Shown here: positions 54,148 to 62,897 of the stretch, in pieces
Position numbering within the stretch: position 1 is the stretch's first letter
Layout of the letters: each line of letters opens with the position of its first letter
Assembly (NCBI GenBank): GCA_021325495.1
Contig: JAJPGZ010000010.1
Coordinates: 1-64,000, forward strand
Direction: 5' to 3'
From: Spartobacteria bacterium
Lineage (GTDB): Bacteria; Verrucomicrobiota; Verrucomicrobiia; Chthoniobacterales; UBA10450
Length of the DNA stretch: 64,000 nt
Notes under the pieces: model-generated
Databases searched by the model: none
The model's input: only the letters and a program-made list of their open reading frames with translations
Told to the model about the DNA's origin: nothing
Translations under genes and position numbers: made by a program

Positions 54148-55608
54148 TTACGTTTCGACTGGCGCAGCGATCCTGCGGTGCGGCGTCATACTGCGGAGGA
54201 CCGCGAACGTTTTCGGCCGCTTGCAACGTGCCTGCACCGGCTCCGAAACAACGGTGCGAGCTGATTGCAAGTCAGCTGCAGACTCTTTCAAAAACGAGTG
54301 ATCATGCGTTAACGCGGCTTTGATATCCGCAAAAGTCGCTTCGTTACGGCCGTCACGTTCAGCTCGAAACCGCGCGCTTTCGAGTGCTTCAACAATTCCA
54401 CTCGCCTGTCGCTTTTCAGTTCCGAGCGCGTACGATGCGAGCAATTTCAGACTGCGTTGGTCGCCCTGCGGGAAATGCGCGCGCGCGATCGTAAGCATGT
54501 CGCGCTCGGAGTGTGCAGCCGGCAACACGACGCGACGATTAAGTCGACGTTCAAATTGCTCATCGGTCCACAGCGTCCGTTCAACGTAGTGCTTCTGCCA
54601 CTTTGAGAAATCAGTGTGTGCAATTAAAGCGATCGCTGTTCCTGCATCGAAGATTGTTTTGATCCAAAGCAGGCGGTCCGGAGTCTTGCGCGGCCGAATG
54701 TACTGCCCCCAAAGGTATTGCGATTCATCGAAAGCAAGCATTAGCTCGCTGGCGGCAAGCATTTCCTCGATGCGAACTTTGATTTGCTGCGCTTTCATCG
54801 ATGTCGCGCGAGCAACGCCAAGTTGCCGCGCGATGCTCGAAAAAAAGCTGCGGTCGTCGCTCGATGACGGTACTTCAATCAGACGGACCATTCCGGCATT
54901 TGCATCAACCCAAGCGCGCGCGCTCGCCGTGCGACCTGTGCCCGCCGCGCCTTCGATCAAAACCATTCGTTTTCGTGCGTACCAAAAATCGAGCGTTCCG
55001 TTAATCTTCTCCGTGATCGCAGTAGCAGCTAATCGTGAGCGCGCTTCGCTAACGACTTGATTGCGCAGCTCAATAAGCGCGCCGTGTAAATCGTCGAAAA
55101 ACCAAACGCCGTCGCGCAGGTCAGCTTTCGGATTCAGACAGAAGTTGATCAGCGTGCGCGGTAGCTCACGAGCGGCATCGGCGGCGCGTTGCTGGTAGAA
55201 ACGCAGTTCCAGCTCGCCGATCGGAACGTCACGTTCTACATCGAAGTTACGGCCGCACATCGTCGCAAGCGCCTCGTCATCATCGAATCCGCATTCGCGA
55301 CGCAACGCAAAAATATCGGCGTGCTTGAGGGATCGCGGTTTCGACCGCCGCAATAATTTACGAAGGGCTGGCGTTCCGATCCGGTCGGCAAACTGCCGCA
55401 TCAAAGCATCTGCGAGCTGTCGCAAACCGCTTGGCGCAAGCGAACGCCATTGAATGAACCAAAGCAGCTCGCGCGTCGCTGGATCGTCAATCAGCGCGAT
55501 TCTCTTTGCGGCAGCGAGGCCGTTGATTGTTTCACCTTCGAACTCAGGCGCGGAACAAAACCGCTCCTGATGCAAGACGCCGTCAGTTGCTGTTCGTGTG
55601 CTACTCAT
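54148..55608 (-). CDS. MuB-type AAA ATPase, transposition target selector
   Basis: 486 residues. The N-terminal ~200 residues are of unknown fold. The ATPase core has Walker A GAAGTGRTAS near residue 228 and Walker B LMLAFDESQYLWG near residue 310, followed by the AAA lid. In Mu, MuB chooses target DNA and activates MuA. It is the last gene of the operon and overlaps the transposase by 4 bases (ATGA). The large N-terminal extension compared with MuB (312 residues) is unusual. Confidence 0.85.
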   Translation of the reverse strand: MSSTRTATDGVLHQERFCSAPEFEGETINGLAAAKRIALIDDPATRELLWFIQWRSLAPSGLRQLADALMRQFADRIGTPALRKLLRRSKPRSLKHADIFALRRECGFDDDEALATMCGRNFDVERDVPIGELELRFYQQRAADAARELPRTLINFCLNPKADLRDGVWFFDDLHGALIELRNQVVSEARSRLAATAITEKINGTLDFWYARKRMVLIEGAAGTGRTASARAWVDANAGMVRLIEVPSSSDDRSFFSSIARQLGVARATSMKAQQIKVRIEEMLAASELMLAFDESQYLWGQYIRPRKTPDRLLWIKTIFDAGTAIALIAHTDFSKWQKHYVERTLWTDEQFERRLNRRVVLPAAHSERDMLTIARAHFPQGDQRSLKLLASYALGTEKRQASGIVEALESARFRAERDGRNEATFADIKAALTHDHSFLKESAADLQSARTVVSEPVQARCKRPKTFAVLRSMTPHRRIAAPVET

Positions 55609-57947
55609 TCCTGCAAGGCCTCCTCAGCTAATCGAGCGGCAGCCGCTGCGCGTTCTGCGTTGCGCGAATCGACCAGGATATTAACGCGTGCGCGGCGCAC
55701 TCGACTTTGCGCGAATCGAATCGTGCTCGCCTTTTTCTGCCGCTCTTTTCGTGCTTTTTCTGTCGTCGAGTCAAATCTCGTCGACAATTCAACAGTCGTG
55801 CGATCGATGTGCAGCGGACGGAACTTGGTTCGCACAAGCTCATCCTGGATGACTCGATACTGTGTCCGAGCGTACGAATTGTGGGCGGCGATCTGCGCGG
55901 TCGCTGCCGACAACTCGGCATCCGTCGCGTCGATCGGCGACAGGCGCTCGGCGCGATCGACGATATAAGGACCGTCGCGAAGATCGACACTCGTTAGGGC
56001 AATTGCGTCGAGTTCATCGGGGTTGATCCACGCGAGCATTCGCTGACCAGCAAACCGGCCGGTGATTTCGTTGTAGTACAACCCGCCGCCAAGACCAGCT
56101 GGCAAACGAATTCCCCGAGGCTGCACCTTCACCGGCTTTTTGTGATGCGCTAACAGAAATCGCGCTTTTTCGCCGAGCTGAACGGTGCCTTGCGGTAACA
56201 GACACTTATTCCACACGTCGAATGGCGATGCCCGAAGTTCGCCCTGCTGCGTCTCGTGATTGTACCGCTGAATGATCGCGTCGAGCTGTTGTAGCAGTTC
56301 GCTCTTACTGAAAAAGCATTTGCTTGGATGCTCGCGGCCGGCGCGCACGGCCTCTATTTGTTCCTGCACGCGTTCGAACCGATCGTTCCGCTCGTCGCGG
56401 CCAACGTAACCTGTTAGGCGCTCCATTTGGTTCTGCAGCAAGCCGATCACCCGTTCGATGATCTTGCCGCGTGGTTTCGTTCGATGTTGGAAACGAATCC
56501 CGAACTCGCGCAGGCCTTGTTCGGTTGTCGTGATGTCGACCTCGTCGCCTTTGAGGATTTTCGCGGACTTCCACATTCCGCGTTCGAGAATGAGCATTTC
56601 CGGCAGCCCGAATTTGTCGTGAACGCGAAGCAGCAGGCCACGCACGATGCGCATGTTGTAGACGTTCGAACTGTGCAGCGCGTGTCCTAGCACTATTCGA
56701 CTGCGGACATCGATCGCGAGAATCCATTGACCGCGTCCAAAGAAAATTCCGGATGGATCGTCAGGAGTGTTTTCCCAATAATAAACAGGCAGCGTCACAT
56801 CATCGAGCTGCATTGCTTCACCGGCAGCGATTTTCGAGTGATCTTGCGGAACGTATGGACCGCGCAGCTCGAACTCACGATTGCCGCGATGTAGTGGCAT
56901 CAAGCGTTCAACTTCGGGCGTAATCTGCCGCGTGATGCTGCGCGGTATGTACGACTTGCGCGACGGATTCGCGATTGTTCGCGCGAGTGTTTCGGCGCTA
57001 AGCTCAGCATTGTCGCGCAGTTCACGAAATGCCTGGCGTTCACGACCGCCACAATCGAGCGCGCGCGCAATTAATTTGCGTGCATCTGATTCCGGCAGTT
57101 TCGCACGCGAGTCGCGATCTTGTCGATGATCGCGGAGTTTTCCGTCGTTCGCGCAGTATGCAGCCCACTGGCGATTCAAATTGCGGCGAATTGATGCTGG
57201 ATCACTCCCGACCAAGCCGGACATGACAAGTGTTCGCACGATCGCGCGCTTGGTTTTCTTTTCGTGAGCGCTAGCGCCGATCTGCAACTGCAGCTCGTCG
57301 CATACTTTCGTCCACAGATAATCCTTTTGGTTAACCGTTAGTTTTTCTCCTGTGACTAACGACGCGAGCGCATCCTCGATCACCGACAAACCGCGCTCGC
57401 GCGCTGCCGCGATCGGCAATGTTGATGACATTCGCGGCGGGTTTTCATCAACGTACAATTCAGGCCGTGCCCATTCTTCACGTCCCGCGTCGCGCTCAAT
57501 TGTTCGGTCAAACAATGAGCGCCAATGACGTTCAGTGATCGGATATTCGAACACGCGCCGGTACTCAGCGACGCCACGCCGACAAAATTCCGATGTCTGC
57601 GCTTCGGCAGTATTCCGCAGCGGCAAAAAGGAACTAAGCGCCCGTTGAAGTTTCAACCCTCGATTCCGAGCAGCCGGCGCGATTTCGTTAAACGGCACTG
57701 GCGATTCGTACCGCGTTCCTGGATCGTTCAACAATGCGGCGATCGACGAGAAGCGCCTTACTTGCGCTTTCGCCGCAAGCCTCTGCAGCAGCTGCGGAGG
57801 AATCGAATCTAACCGCCATGCTCGCGAAATTTGACCGTTGACGAGCTGATCGCCATCCGCCGGCACACACGCGAGCTGCTGATGCACATGTTGCCGCGAA
57901 CAGCCGATCGCGCGCGCGATTTGTGACACGGTGAACAGCGAATTCAC
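55605..57947 (-). CDS. MuA-type DDE transposase
   Basis: 780 residues, GTG start overlapping the previous stop. An N-terminal HTH (SLFTVSQIARAIGCSRQHVHQQLA) is typical of MuA domain I. The catalytic core has Asp in AMQLDDVTLPVYY; the third acidic residue is Glu in RTKPRGKIIERVIGL. At the second position the sequence reads LILERGMWKS, with Glu where Asp is usual. A basic beta domain follows with LPAGLGGGLYYNEITGRF. It catalyses strand transfer. It is cotranscribed with the MuB homologue. Active-site variation needs checking. Confidence 0.88.
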   Translation of the reverse strand: MNSLFTVSQIARAIGCSRQHVHQQLACVPADGDQLVNGQISRAWRLDSIPPQLLQRLAAKAQVRRFSSIAALLNDPGTRYESPVPFNEIAPAARNRGLKLQRALSSFLPLRNTAEAQTSEFCRRGVAEYRRVFEYPITERHWRSLFDRTIERDAGREEWARPELYVDENPPRMSSTLPIAAARERGLSVIEDALASLVTGEKLTVNQKDYLWTKVCDELQLQIGASAHEKKTKRAIVRTLVMSGLVGSDPASIRRNLNRQWAAYCANDGKLRDHRQDRDSRAKLPESDARKLIARALDCGGRERQAFRELRDNAELSAETLARTIANPSRKSYIPRSITRQITPEVERLMPLHRGNREFELRGPYVPQDHSKIAAGEAMQLDDVTLPVYYWENTPDDPSGIFFGRGQWILAIDVRSRIVLGHALHSSNVYNMRIVRGLLLRVHDKFGLPEMLILERGMWKSAKILKGDEVDITTTEQGLREFGIRFQHRTKPRGKIIERVIGLLQNQMERLTGYVGRDERNDRFERVQEQIEAVRAGREHPSKCFFSKSELLQQLDAIIQRYNHETQQGELRASPFDVWNKCLLPQGTVQLGEKARFLLAHHKKPVKVQPRGIRLPAGLGGGLYYNEITGRFAGQRMLAWINPDELDAIALTSVDLRDGPYIVDRAERLSPIDATDAELSAATAQIAAHNSYARTQYRVIQDELVRTKFRPLHIDRTTVELSTRFDSTTEKARKERQKKASTIRFAQSRVRRARVNILVDSRNAERAAAAARLAEEALQE

Positions 57948-58834
57948 GGCGCCGCCTCCGCTGGCGGTTTGAGCGCTCCGAAAATTTCGCTGTGATGCGA
58001 GTAGTAATACGCACACAACACGCTCGTCGACACGCGAACGCCGAACTGCCCGCGCGCGCGTTCGGCGATTTGTTTATATGACAGATTTTGTAGAAACAGC
58101 TCGTGAACCGCTTCTCGCTGTTCAGCTGGTAGCGCGCCGATAATACTGCGCACGCGCGCCGGCCGCGAAATTTCAGGTCTGTGAGCGCAGGCGTACGCAC
58201 AAAGCGTGGCAATAGAAATCGTGACGCCGAGTTGCTCAGTGATCCGAGCGGCGACTTGCGCGTACGTCAGGTTTGTTCCGAGCCAGCGTATGATTTGTTC
58301 ACGCTGCTCGTTAGGCAAGCTGTCGATCCTACCGACGGATGTTTTCGGACGTGTTTTGCGCGGAATGTTTGACGATTTCATGAGACGGGACCGATCGAAC
58401 TTGTGTTGCCGTATGTGGCGGACTTGAACAGCTCGCGCGCGCGACGCCGCTATCGCCTGAAGCCTGAGTGACAGCGGCGAGGCTAAACGACGACACAAGT
58501 AGGCCGGCGCGACAGGATTTAATCCGTGCGCCGCGCACGCGCGCATTAGCAGAATGAAAAAAACGGGATTGCGCAGCGTCGCCGCTCGTACCCGCTTGCG
58601 GTAGCGCAATTGAAACGCACGAGCGTCACGTCCGTGACCTGATCGATCCCAAATATTGCGAAGCGTTTTCGCGCTCAGTTTTAGAAAGCGCGTCCGATCT
58701 AGTTTTCGTCCGCGATATTTTGCCGACGTGGTTTCGATCGCGCGACCGATGCCAATGTCTCCGCGCAGATGCTCTGCAATGTCCGCGCACGCGCGTTGCA
58801 CGAGGGCTGCGCGGCGATCCATCCACGTCGTCAT
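57944..58834 (-). CDS. HTH-containing element protein, hypothetical
   Basis: 296 residues. The C-terminal half carries two similar stretches, LPNEQREQIIRWLGTNLTYAQVAARITEQLGV and LPAEQREAVHELFLQNLSYKQIAERARGQFGV, each predicted to be an HTH-like unit. The N-terminal half is helical and basic (RTRFLKLSAKTLRNIWDRS). It may be a transposase accessory or regulator in the place taken by early genes in Mu. It overlaps both neighbours by 4 bases. Confidence 0.6.
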   Translation of the reverse strand: MTTWMDRRAALVQRACADIAEHLRGDIGIGRAIETTSAKYRGRKLDRTRFLKLSAKTLRNIWDRSGHGRDARAFQLRYRKRVRAATLRNPVFFILLMRACAAHGLNPVAPAYLCRRLASPLSLRLQAIAASRARAVQVRHIRQHKFDRSRLMKSSNIPRKTRPKTSVGRIDSLPNEQREQIIRWLGTNLTYAQVAARITEQLGVTISIATLCAYACAHRPEISRPARVRSIIGALPAEQREAVHELFLQNLSYKQIAERARGQFGVRVSTSVLCAYYYSHHSEIFGALKPPAEAAP

Positions 58835-59115
58835 CGCACGCGCTCCTCCGCTGTATTGCTGCGCCGCCGGATGTAATCGTCGTACGCGGCGACCGGAATG
58901 CGCCAGTGTTCTCGCGACGATACGTTGCCGCGTCCGGTGATTTCGACCGCGCCGAGCAGCTGCTCGTTTATCAGACTAACGACCTGCTTGTCGTCGATGC
59001 CGAGCGCGCGCGCGACCTCTGAAACCATCAGCATTGAGCGGCCAGGGAAAACTTTCGCAGCAAGACACTGATCGATGCCTAACGAAGATCGTCCATGCCG
59101 TTGCGTCGGATTCAT
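58831..59115 (-). CDS. small HTH DNA-binding protein
   Basis: 94 residues. A Helix-turn-helix-like segment (MLMVSEVARALGIDDKQVVSLINEQLLGAVEI) is followed by a C-terminal arm (WRIPVAAYDDYIRRR), the layout of excisionase/MerR-type small HTH proteins. It probably helps form the nucleoprotein complex or regulates the operon. Its start overlaps the tape-measure stop by 4 bases. Confidence 0.65.
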   Translation of the reverse strand: MNPTQRHGRSSLGIDQCLAAKVFPGRSMLMVSEVARALGIDDKQVVSLINEQLLGAVEITGRGNVSSREHWRIPVAAYDDYIRRRSNTAEERVR

Positions 59116-61706
59116 ACACGGTTGTTCAATTGCAGCCGACGAAATGTTTTGTTGAACTCGGGCGAGGCGTGGTATTCGCGCAGCGCCCTGTGTAGATCGA
59201 CAAAAAGGAAATGGTGCTGACCGCGATCACCGCTCGGACTTGGCGACGTTGTTAATGTCGATCTTTCGCCGCGTCCGGAAATGGCGTTGTCGTGCAAGGC
59301 CGCGAGTCGGTCGACTCCGATCGTGCGCGTCGCGATTTCGTTAAAAACAAATTCGCGCTTGTGGAAACGATAGCCTTCGAGGTCGCCGGTGAAACCGCCG
59401 CTCGCGAAACTGCCTAACGAACCGCCTGCGCCGGCGAGTGCGGTCGCGCCGGCAACGCCAGCCGATAACGATGACAGATAGGCCGCAAGTCCGACGCCGG
59501 CCGCAACTCCCTCGGTCGCGATTGCGGCAGATGTCGCTGCTGGTGCCCAGGCCGCCGCCGCTCCGGACGCTTGCGCATTCGCCGCTGCTGCGTCCGCGCC
59601 ACCGGCGACGCGATTCAACGCCGACATCAGCAATCGCGACACGACAAATTGCAGCGCGATCTGAATGATGTTCTGCACGATCGATTGCGCCGCTTGCGCG
59701 AATGCCTGTTTCCAGTTTCCCGTTTTGAAAATCAGCGCGGTCAACGCCTGCGATGTCGATCCGATCGCAGTATTCAGCGTGCCGGTGATAATGCCAGCGA
59801 GCTGATGCGCGCCAGAACCGAATTGATTAACGAACGATGTCAGTTCGGTCCGGAGCTGGCCGCCGAAACCTAACGACGCCAATTTCAGGCGTAGGCCTTC
59901 AAGCGCGAACGTGTCCTGAATTACTTTCTGCCGGACCTGTTCATATTGCGCCGGATCGAGCGCGGAATTTTGCAGCAACGATTTGCCGGCCGCGATCTGT
60001 TGATTCAGCGCCGACATTTCCTGCGGAATCAACTGCAGCAGCGCCGAATTTTTTTGGTCGATCGATAGGAACGGATTTTGTTCGATCAAATTCTGACTGC
60101 CGCGAATTTGCGCGAGCACGGTCGCGGTCTGCCGCGTATATTCGGTGATGTCTCGCGACAACGTGCTCTCGCGTTCGAGCTGCGTGATTTCGCGCTGACG
60201 TTCCGGTCCGCGCATCCGTTCATAAACGAGCTGACTCAGTTCGTTTTCACTCAGCTGCGCGCCGGCTTTTTTCGCTTCTTCGCTGATCGAGTGATAGGTC
60301 GACACCCATTTCGCGCGGTAAACTTCGGCCTCGTCACCGTACGTTTGTGCGTGGAATAAATCCGCCGCGTCGCGAAATTTTTGCAGCTCCGGCGTGATCT
60401 GCCGCATCGCTGAACCGACCTCGACCGCCGATCCCCAAATTTTTGTGAACTGCTCCGAGATTTGAATGAGCACATCACGCACGCCGAACAGCTGACTGAG
60501 GACGCCCTGGTCGGCGTCTTTGCCTTTGTTCGTTTCGGCGGTGATTTCGCGCTGCACTTGCGTCAGCTGCGTGTTCAACGTCACCCGCGCGGCCGTTGCC
60601 GCTTCCAGCGGTCCGCCGACTTCGATTTGTTTTTGCAGTTCAGCCGTTTGCTGTTGCAGCTTCTCAATATGGATTTGTTCCTTTTGATCGTCGACCGCGC
60701 GGCCGAATGCGCCAGTGATGCCGCTGAGTCCAGGCGCGGCTAACGACAGCAGCGTACGATATTTTTCGATTAGATCGACAATGCCTTTTGCAGCCTCGAT
60801 TGCGTTTGCGCCGATGCCACCGATCGTGCGCGCGAACGCCTTCGCATCGTCGGTTTTCGCAAAAGCGACAAATTGTTCGGCTGCTTCTTGCAACGGCTGC
60901 ATCACCGGTTTCGCCGCCTCTGCTTGCAGGTCGACGATCTTGTTTCTCATCCGCTCCAGCGAGGCCGTGAACGTTGTCGACGCCGCGCGCGCTGCGTCGC
61001 CTAACGGACGCATTTTTTCAGTCAATCCATCGTAGAGTTGACCGGTCGTGATCAGGTTTTTGATCCACAGATCGAAATCTTCTTTCGACATGCCGAGCGC
61101 GGACGCGAGTCGAGCGCCGCCGAGTGTGCGCGCCGCTTGCCCTTGCAAAATGTCGCCGATGTCGCGTCCCGCCTGGGTCGCGGTCACGCCGACCGATTGC
61201 ATCGCGCGTTGCAACAACACCGCCAACTCGATCGCTTTGTTGATGTCGGTCACGCCTGCGCTCGCGAGCTGCGCCTGCGTATGCGTCACGCTCTCGAACA
61301 TGTCGTGATACGCGATGCCGAGTTCGTTCGCCTTCGCTTTGATCGTATCGATGAACTCGCCAGCGTTTTCCTTGGCCGCGTCGAAATTTCCGAATCGCCC
61401 TGGTTGCGTCAGCTGCAAAACCGCTGCCATGCCGATCTGCATCTGTTGAATCTCGGCGTTGAACTCGACACCTGATTTAATGCTGTCGTAGATGCGCGTC
61501 GGAATTTCTTTCACGACTTCGAGCACGCGATGTAGCGCCTCGTTTGCGCCGGCGAACTTAAAGGCGTCGCCTAACGAAAAGCCTGATTTCTTTGTTTTGT
61601 CTAATTCGTCGCGTAGGTTTTTCACCCCGCCGGTCAGCTTTGTTAGATCGGCGACATCGCTCGCGATCTGCAGCAGAATTTTCAGTTGTCGATCTTCAGT
61701 TGCCAT
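59112..61706 (-). CDS. phage tail tape-measure-like protein
   Basis: 864 residues from MATEDRQLKILLQIASDVAD. The N-terminus has the tape-measure pattern; the mid region is long helical heptad-rich sequence with QAGRDIGDILQGQAARTLGG and hydrophobic patches near residue 700-760. The C-terminus has SGGFTGDLEGYRFHKREFVF and TRTIGVDRLAALHDN, a typical tape-measure signature. It would set tail length in a virion. Finding it upstream of the transposase, without head genes, is odd. The upstream small gene overlaps by one base (TAATG). Confidence 0.85.
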   Translation of the reverse strand: MATEDRQLKILLQIASDVADLTKLTGGVKNLRDELDKTKKSGFSLGDAFKFAGANEALHRVLEVVKEIPTRIYDSIKSGVEFNAEIQQMQIGMAAVLQLTQPGRFGNFDAAKENAGEFIDTIKAKANELGIAYHDMFESVTHTQAQLASAGVTDINKAIELAVLLQRAMQSVGVTATQAGRDIGDILQGQAARTLGGARLASALGMSKEDFDLWIKNLITTGQLYDGLTEKMRPLGDAARAASTTFTASLERMRNKIVDLQAEAAKPVMQPLQEAAEQFVAFAKTDDAKAFARTIGGIGANAIEAAKGIVDLIEKYRTLLSLAAPGLSGITGAFGRAVDDQKEQIHIEKLQQQTAELQKQIEVGGPLEAATAARVTLNTQLTQVQREITAETNKGKDADQGVLSQLFGVRDVLIQISEQFTKIWGSAVEVGSAMRQITPELQKFRDAADLFHAQTYGDEAEVYRAKWVSTYHSISEEAKKAGAQLSENELSQLVYERMRGPERQREITQLERESTLSRDITEYTRQTATVLAQIRGSQNLIEQNPFLSIDQKNSALLQLIPQEMSALNQQIAAGKSLLQNSALDPAQYEQVRQKVIQDTFALEGLRLKLASLGFGGQLRTELTSFVNQFGSGAHQLAGIITGTLNTAIGSTSQALTALIFKTGNWKQAFAQAAQSIVQNIIQIALQFVVSRLLMSALNRVAGGADAAAANAQASGAAAAWAPAATSAAIATEGVAAGVGLAAYLSSLSAGVAGATALAGAGGSLGSFASGGFTGDLEGYRFHKREFVFNEIATRTIGVDRLAALHDNAISGRGERSTLTTSPSPSGDRGQHHFLFVDLHRALREYHASPEFNKTFRRLQLNNRV

Positions 61707-61939
61707 TAGATCGCGAGACAAATTAGGTGCAGCTCGCTCAGCGCATCGCGTCGCCGAGCGAGCTGGCCGGCCAACCAACCAATGATCGAAAGCACGCCGC
61801 ACCGGCCGCCATTCCTAACGACCGGTGCGACGATACCTAACGTGCCGAGCACGCGGCGCGGAAAGCGCGCGCTCAGCGACGTGACCGGCTGGTGATATGA
61901 GTCCAACCGGAAATTACTTAATGGCCTAACGACTCGCAT
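61706..61939 (-). CDS. small hypothetical element protein
   Basis: 77 residues, Arg-rich with two hydrophobic stretches (VLGTLGIVAPVV, GVLSIIGWLAGQL). It ends in TAATG overlapping the tape-measure start, which suggests translational coupling, but coding potential is uncertain. A CGTTAGGC word lies at codons 3-5. Confidence 0.4.
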   Translation of the reverse strand: MRVVRPLSNFRLDSYHQPVTSLSARFPRRVLGTLGIVAPVVRNGGRCGVLSIIGWLAGQLARRRDALSELHLICLAI

Positions 61940-61957
61940 TGTCCGCGCAAAAACAAG

Positions 61958-62551
61958 CTAAGCTGCATCGGCCGCGACTCGTTCTTGAGGCAACGGGATA
62001 TCCTTGCCCGCGAGCAAATCTTCGAGCAGCGACAACCGCCGATTTGCTTCGCTAAGGATCGCCGCTACATCGTCACGGGGATCGATCGCAGGCGGATTAA
62101 AGAAGATTCCAAAGTCGCGCCGAACCAACCGCGACCAGATGTCGGCGAACACTCCCTGGTCTTTCCGCAACTCTGCTGGCAATGTCGCCGCAAATGTCTC
62201 GCGAGAGTACTTTTCGCCTGCGGCGTAGCAAATGCGCCGGAACAGCTCCGCCGCGTCGTTCGCCTGTGCCGCGACGTTCCGCTTATTCTCACTGGCGGCG
62301 TGCTCGATTGCGGGAATTAGCGCATTGAGCATCGAGAGTTTTTCGCGCAGGACTAATCGACGTGCGATGCCGTTGTCGTCGAGCGCTTCAATCGTTGGCT
62401 GTGCGGACATTTCATTCTGCGTTTCGTCACGCCGCTCGACCGTGGATTCGATCCGTCGTTTCGTCTCGGCGAGCTGATCGATCGTCGGTGTAAACACCGA
62501 AACAAAATCTTTAACCTGGTCGCGTTGCTGCTGTTCGAGTTTGTATTTCAT
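61958..62551 (-). CDS. hypothetical element protein, helical
   Basis: 197 residues from MKYKLEQQQRDQVKDFVSVF; helical throughout, with coiled-coil features. Position just before the tape-measure gene suggests a tail-assembly role, and the size is compatible, but no similarity is claimed. Confidence 0.55.
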   Translation of the reverse strand: MKYKLEQQQRDQVKDFVSVFTPTIDQLAETKRRIESTVERRDETQNEMSAQPTIEALDDNGIARRLVLREKLSMLNALIPAIEHAASENKRNVAAQANDAAELFRRICYAAGEKYSRETFAATLPAELRKDQGVFADIWSRLVRRDFGIFFNPPAIDPRDDVAAILSEANRRLSLLEDLLAGKDIPLPQERVAADAA

Positions 62552-62579
62552 AAGGTAGGTTCGTTAGGGTTTGGGAAAT

Positions 62580-62897
62580 TCATTTCGCGAATGGCGGCTT
62601 TGATTGTTGTTGCCGAACGCGCGCTTTTGCCTCGCGGTCGATCGAATCAAAAAGCATCGCGCCGCGCCGCGTTTGCTTAAATATTGTGTGAACTTTGGTC
62701 GCGGCGACGCCAGCCGACATCATTTGCGTCACTTCGCGGTCCCACAAAAATTTCGGACCGGCGGCGAGAAGCGGGACGACTTGATTGTTCCATTCGTTGG
62801 CGATTTCCTCGCGCGTCGCGTCGCTAGGCAATCCCAGAAGCAGTTTTACATACACCGGCAGATCGCGCGGGGGCTGCGAGTAAACGGGATTATTCAT
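62580..62897 (-). CDS. hypothetical element protein
   Basis: 105 residues from MNNPVYSQPPRDLPVYVKLL. It overlaps the stop of the Cro-like gene by 8 bases. Lys/Arg-rich at the C-terminus. No family is assigned. A longer frame upstream is the shadow of the Cro-like gene. Confidence 0.6.
   Translation of the reverse strand: MNNPVYSQPPRDLPVYVKLLLGLPSDATREEIANEWNNQVVPLLAAGPKFLWDREVTQMMSAGVAATKVHTIFKQTRRGAMLFDSIDREAKARVRQQQSKPPFAK

Larger units (their letters stand above)
662..61695. repeat. dispersed word 1: AAGATCGACA(A/T), window-wide family
   Basis: About 115 copies by eye, including one-mismatch forms, on both strands in nearly equal number (58/57). Approximate plus-strand starts of AAGATCGACA: 662, 2062, 3202, 4563, 5234, 5400, 6603, 6937, 8167, 8863, 12208, 13035, 16129, 16671, 16964, 19556, 20200, 21172, 21983, 22622, 25703, 27019, 31916, 32300, 35475, 37507, 39819, 39835, 40673, 40688, 41037, 41844, 41860, 43108, 44567, 45278, 45775, 46573, 46588, 46869, 47112, 48667, 49967, 51002, 51341, 52379, 52726, 52936, 53769. 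Reverse copies include 3229, 4842, 5059, 7276, 7291, 9135, 9150, 10008, 10893, 11635, 12878, 14690, 15045, 17066, 18667, 23480, 28068, 30544, 30560, 32321, 33057, 33888, 36652, 36668, 42135, 48304, 48320, 49328, 50325, 50934, 52137. The usual flanks are C or T before and A or T after. Confidence 0.9.
3650..62570. repeat. dispersed word 2: TCGTTAGGC / GCCTAACGA, window-wide family
   Basis: About 50 exact 8-mers CGTTAGGC plus a similar number of one-mismatch forms, counted by eye, on both strands. Examples: 4590, 4866, 6738, 7480, 8256, 8887, 10951, 14125, 14813, 15790, 17092, 19171, 19971, 25459, 26650, 28295, 29355, 33552, 34045, 39365, 43073, 44938, 45625, 48161, 50041, 50272, 51256, 51967, 58309, 59411, 61569, 61923. 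It encodes LVR, LG or PN within genes and gives stop codons TAA or TAG at several gene ends. Confidence 0.85.

Noticed and set aside
662-61695. Word 1 as Chi or KOPS
   Set aside because: Those are strand-biased relative to replication; here the two orientations are nearly equal over 54 kb. A role within a larger, differently biased genome cannot be fully excluded.
662-61695. Word 1 as inserted mobile copies (MITE or REP)
   Set aside because: Copies are only 10-12 bases, no flanking target duplications are visible, and in RlmN the copy sits where relatives appear to have the same protein length.
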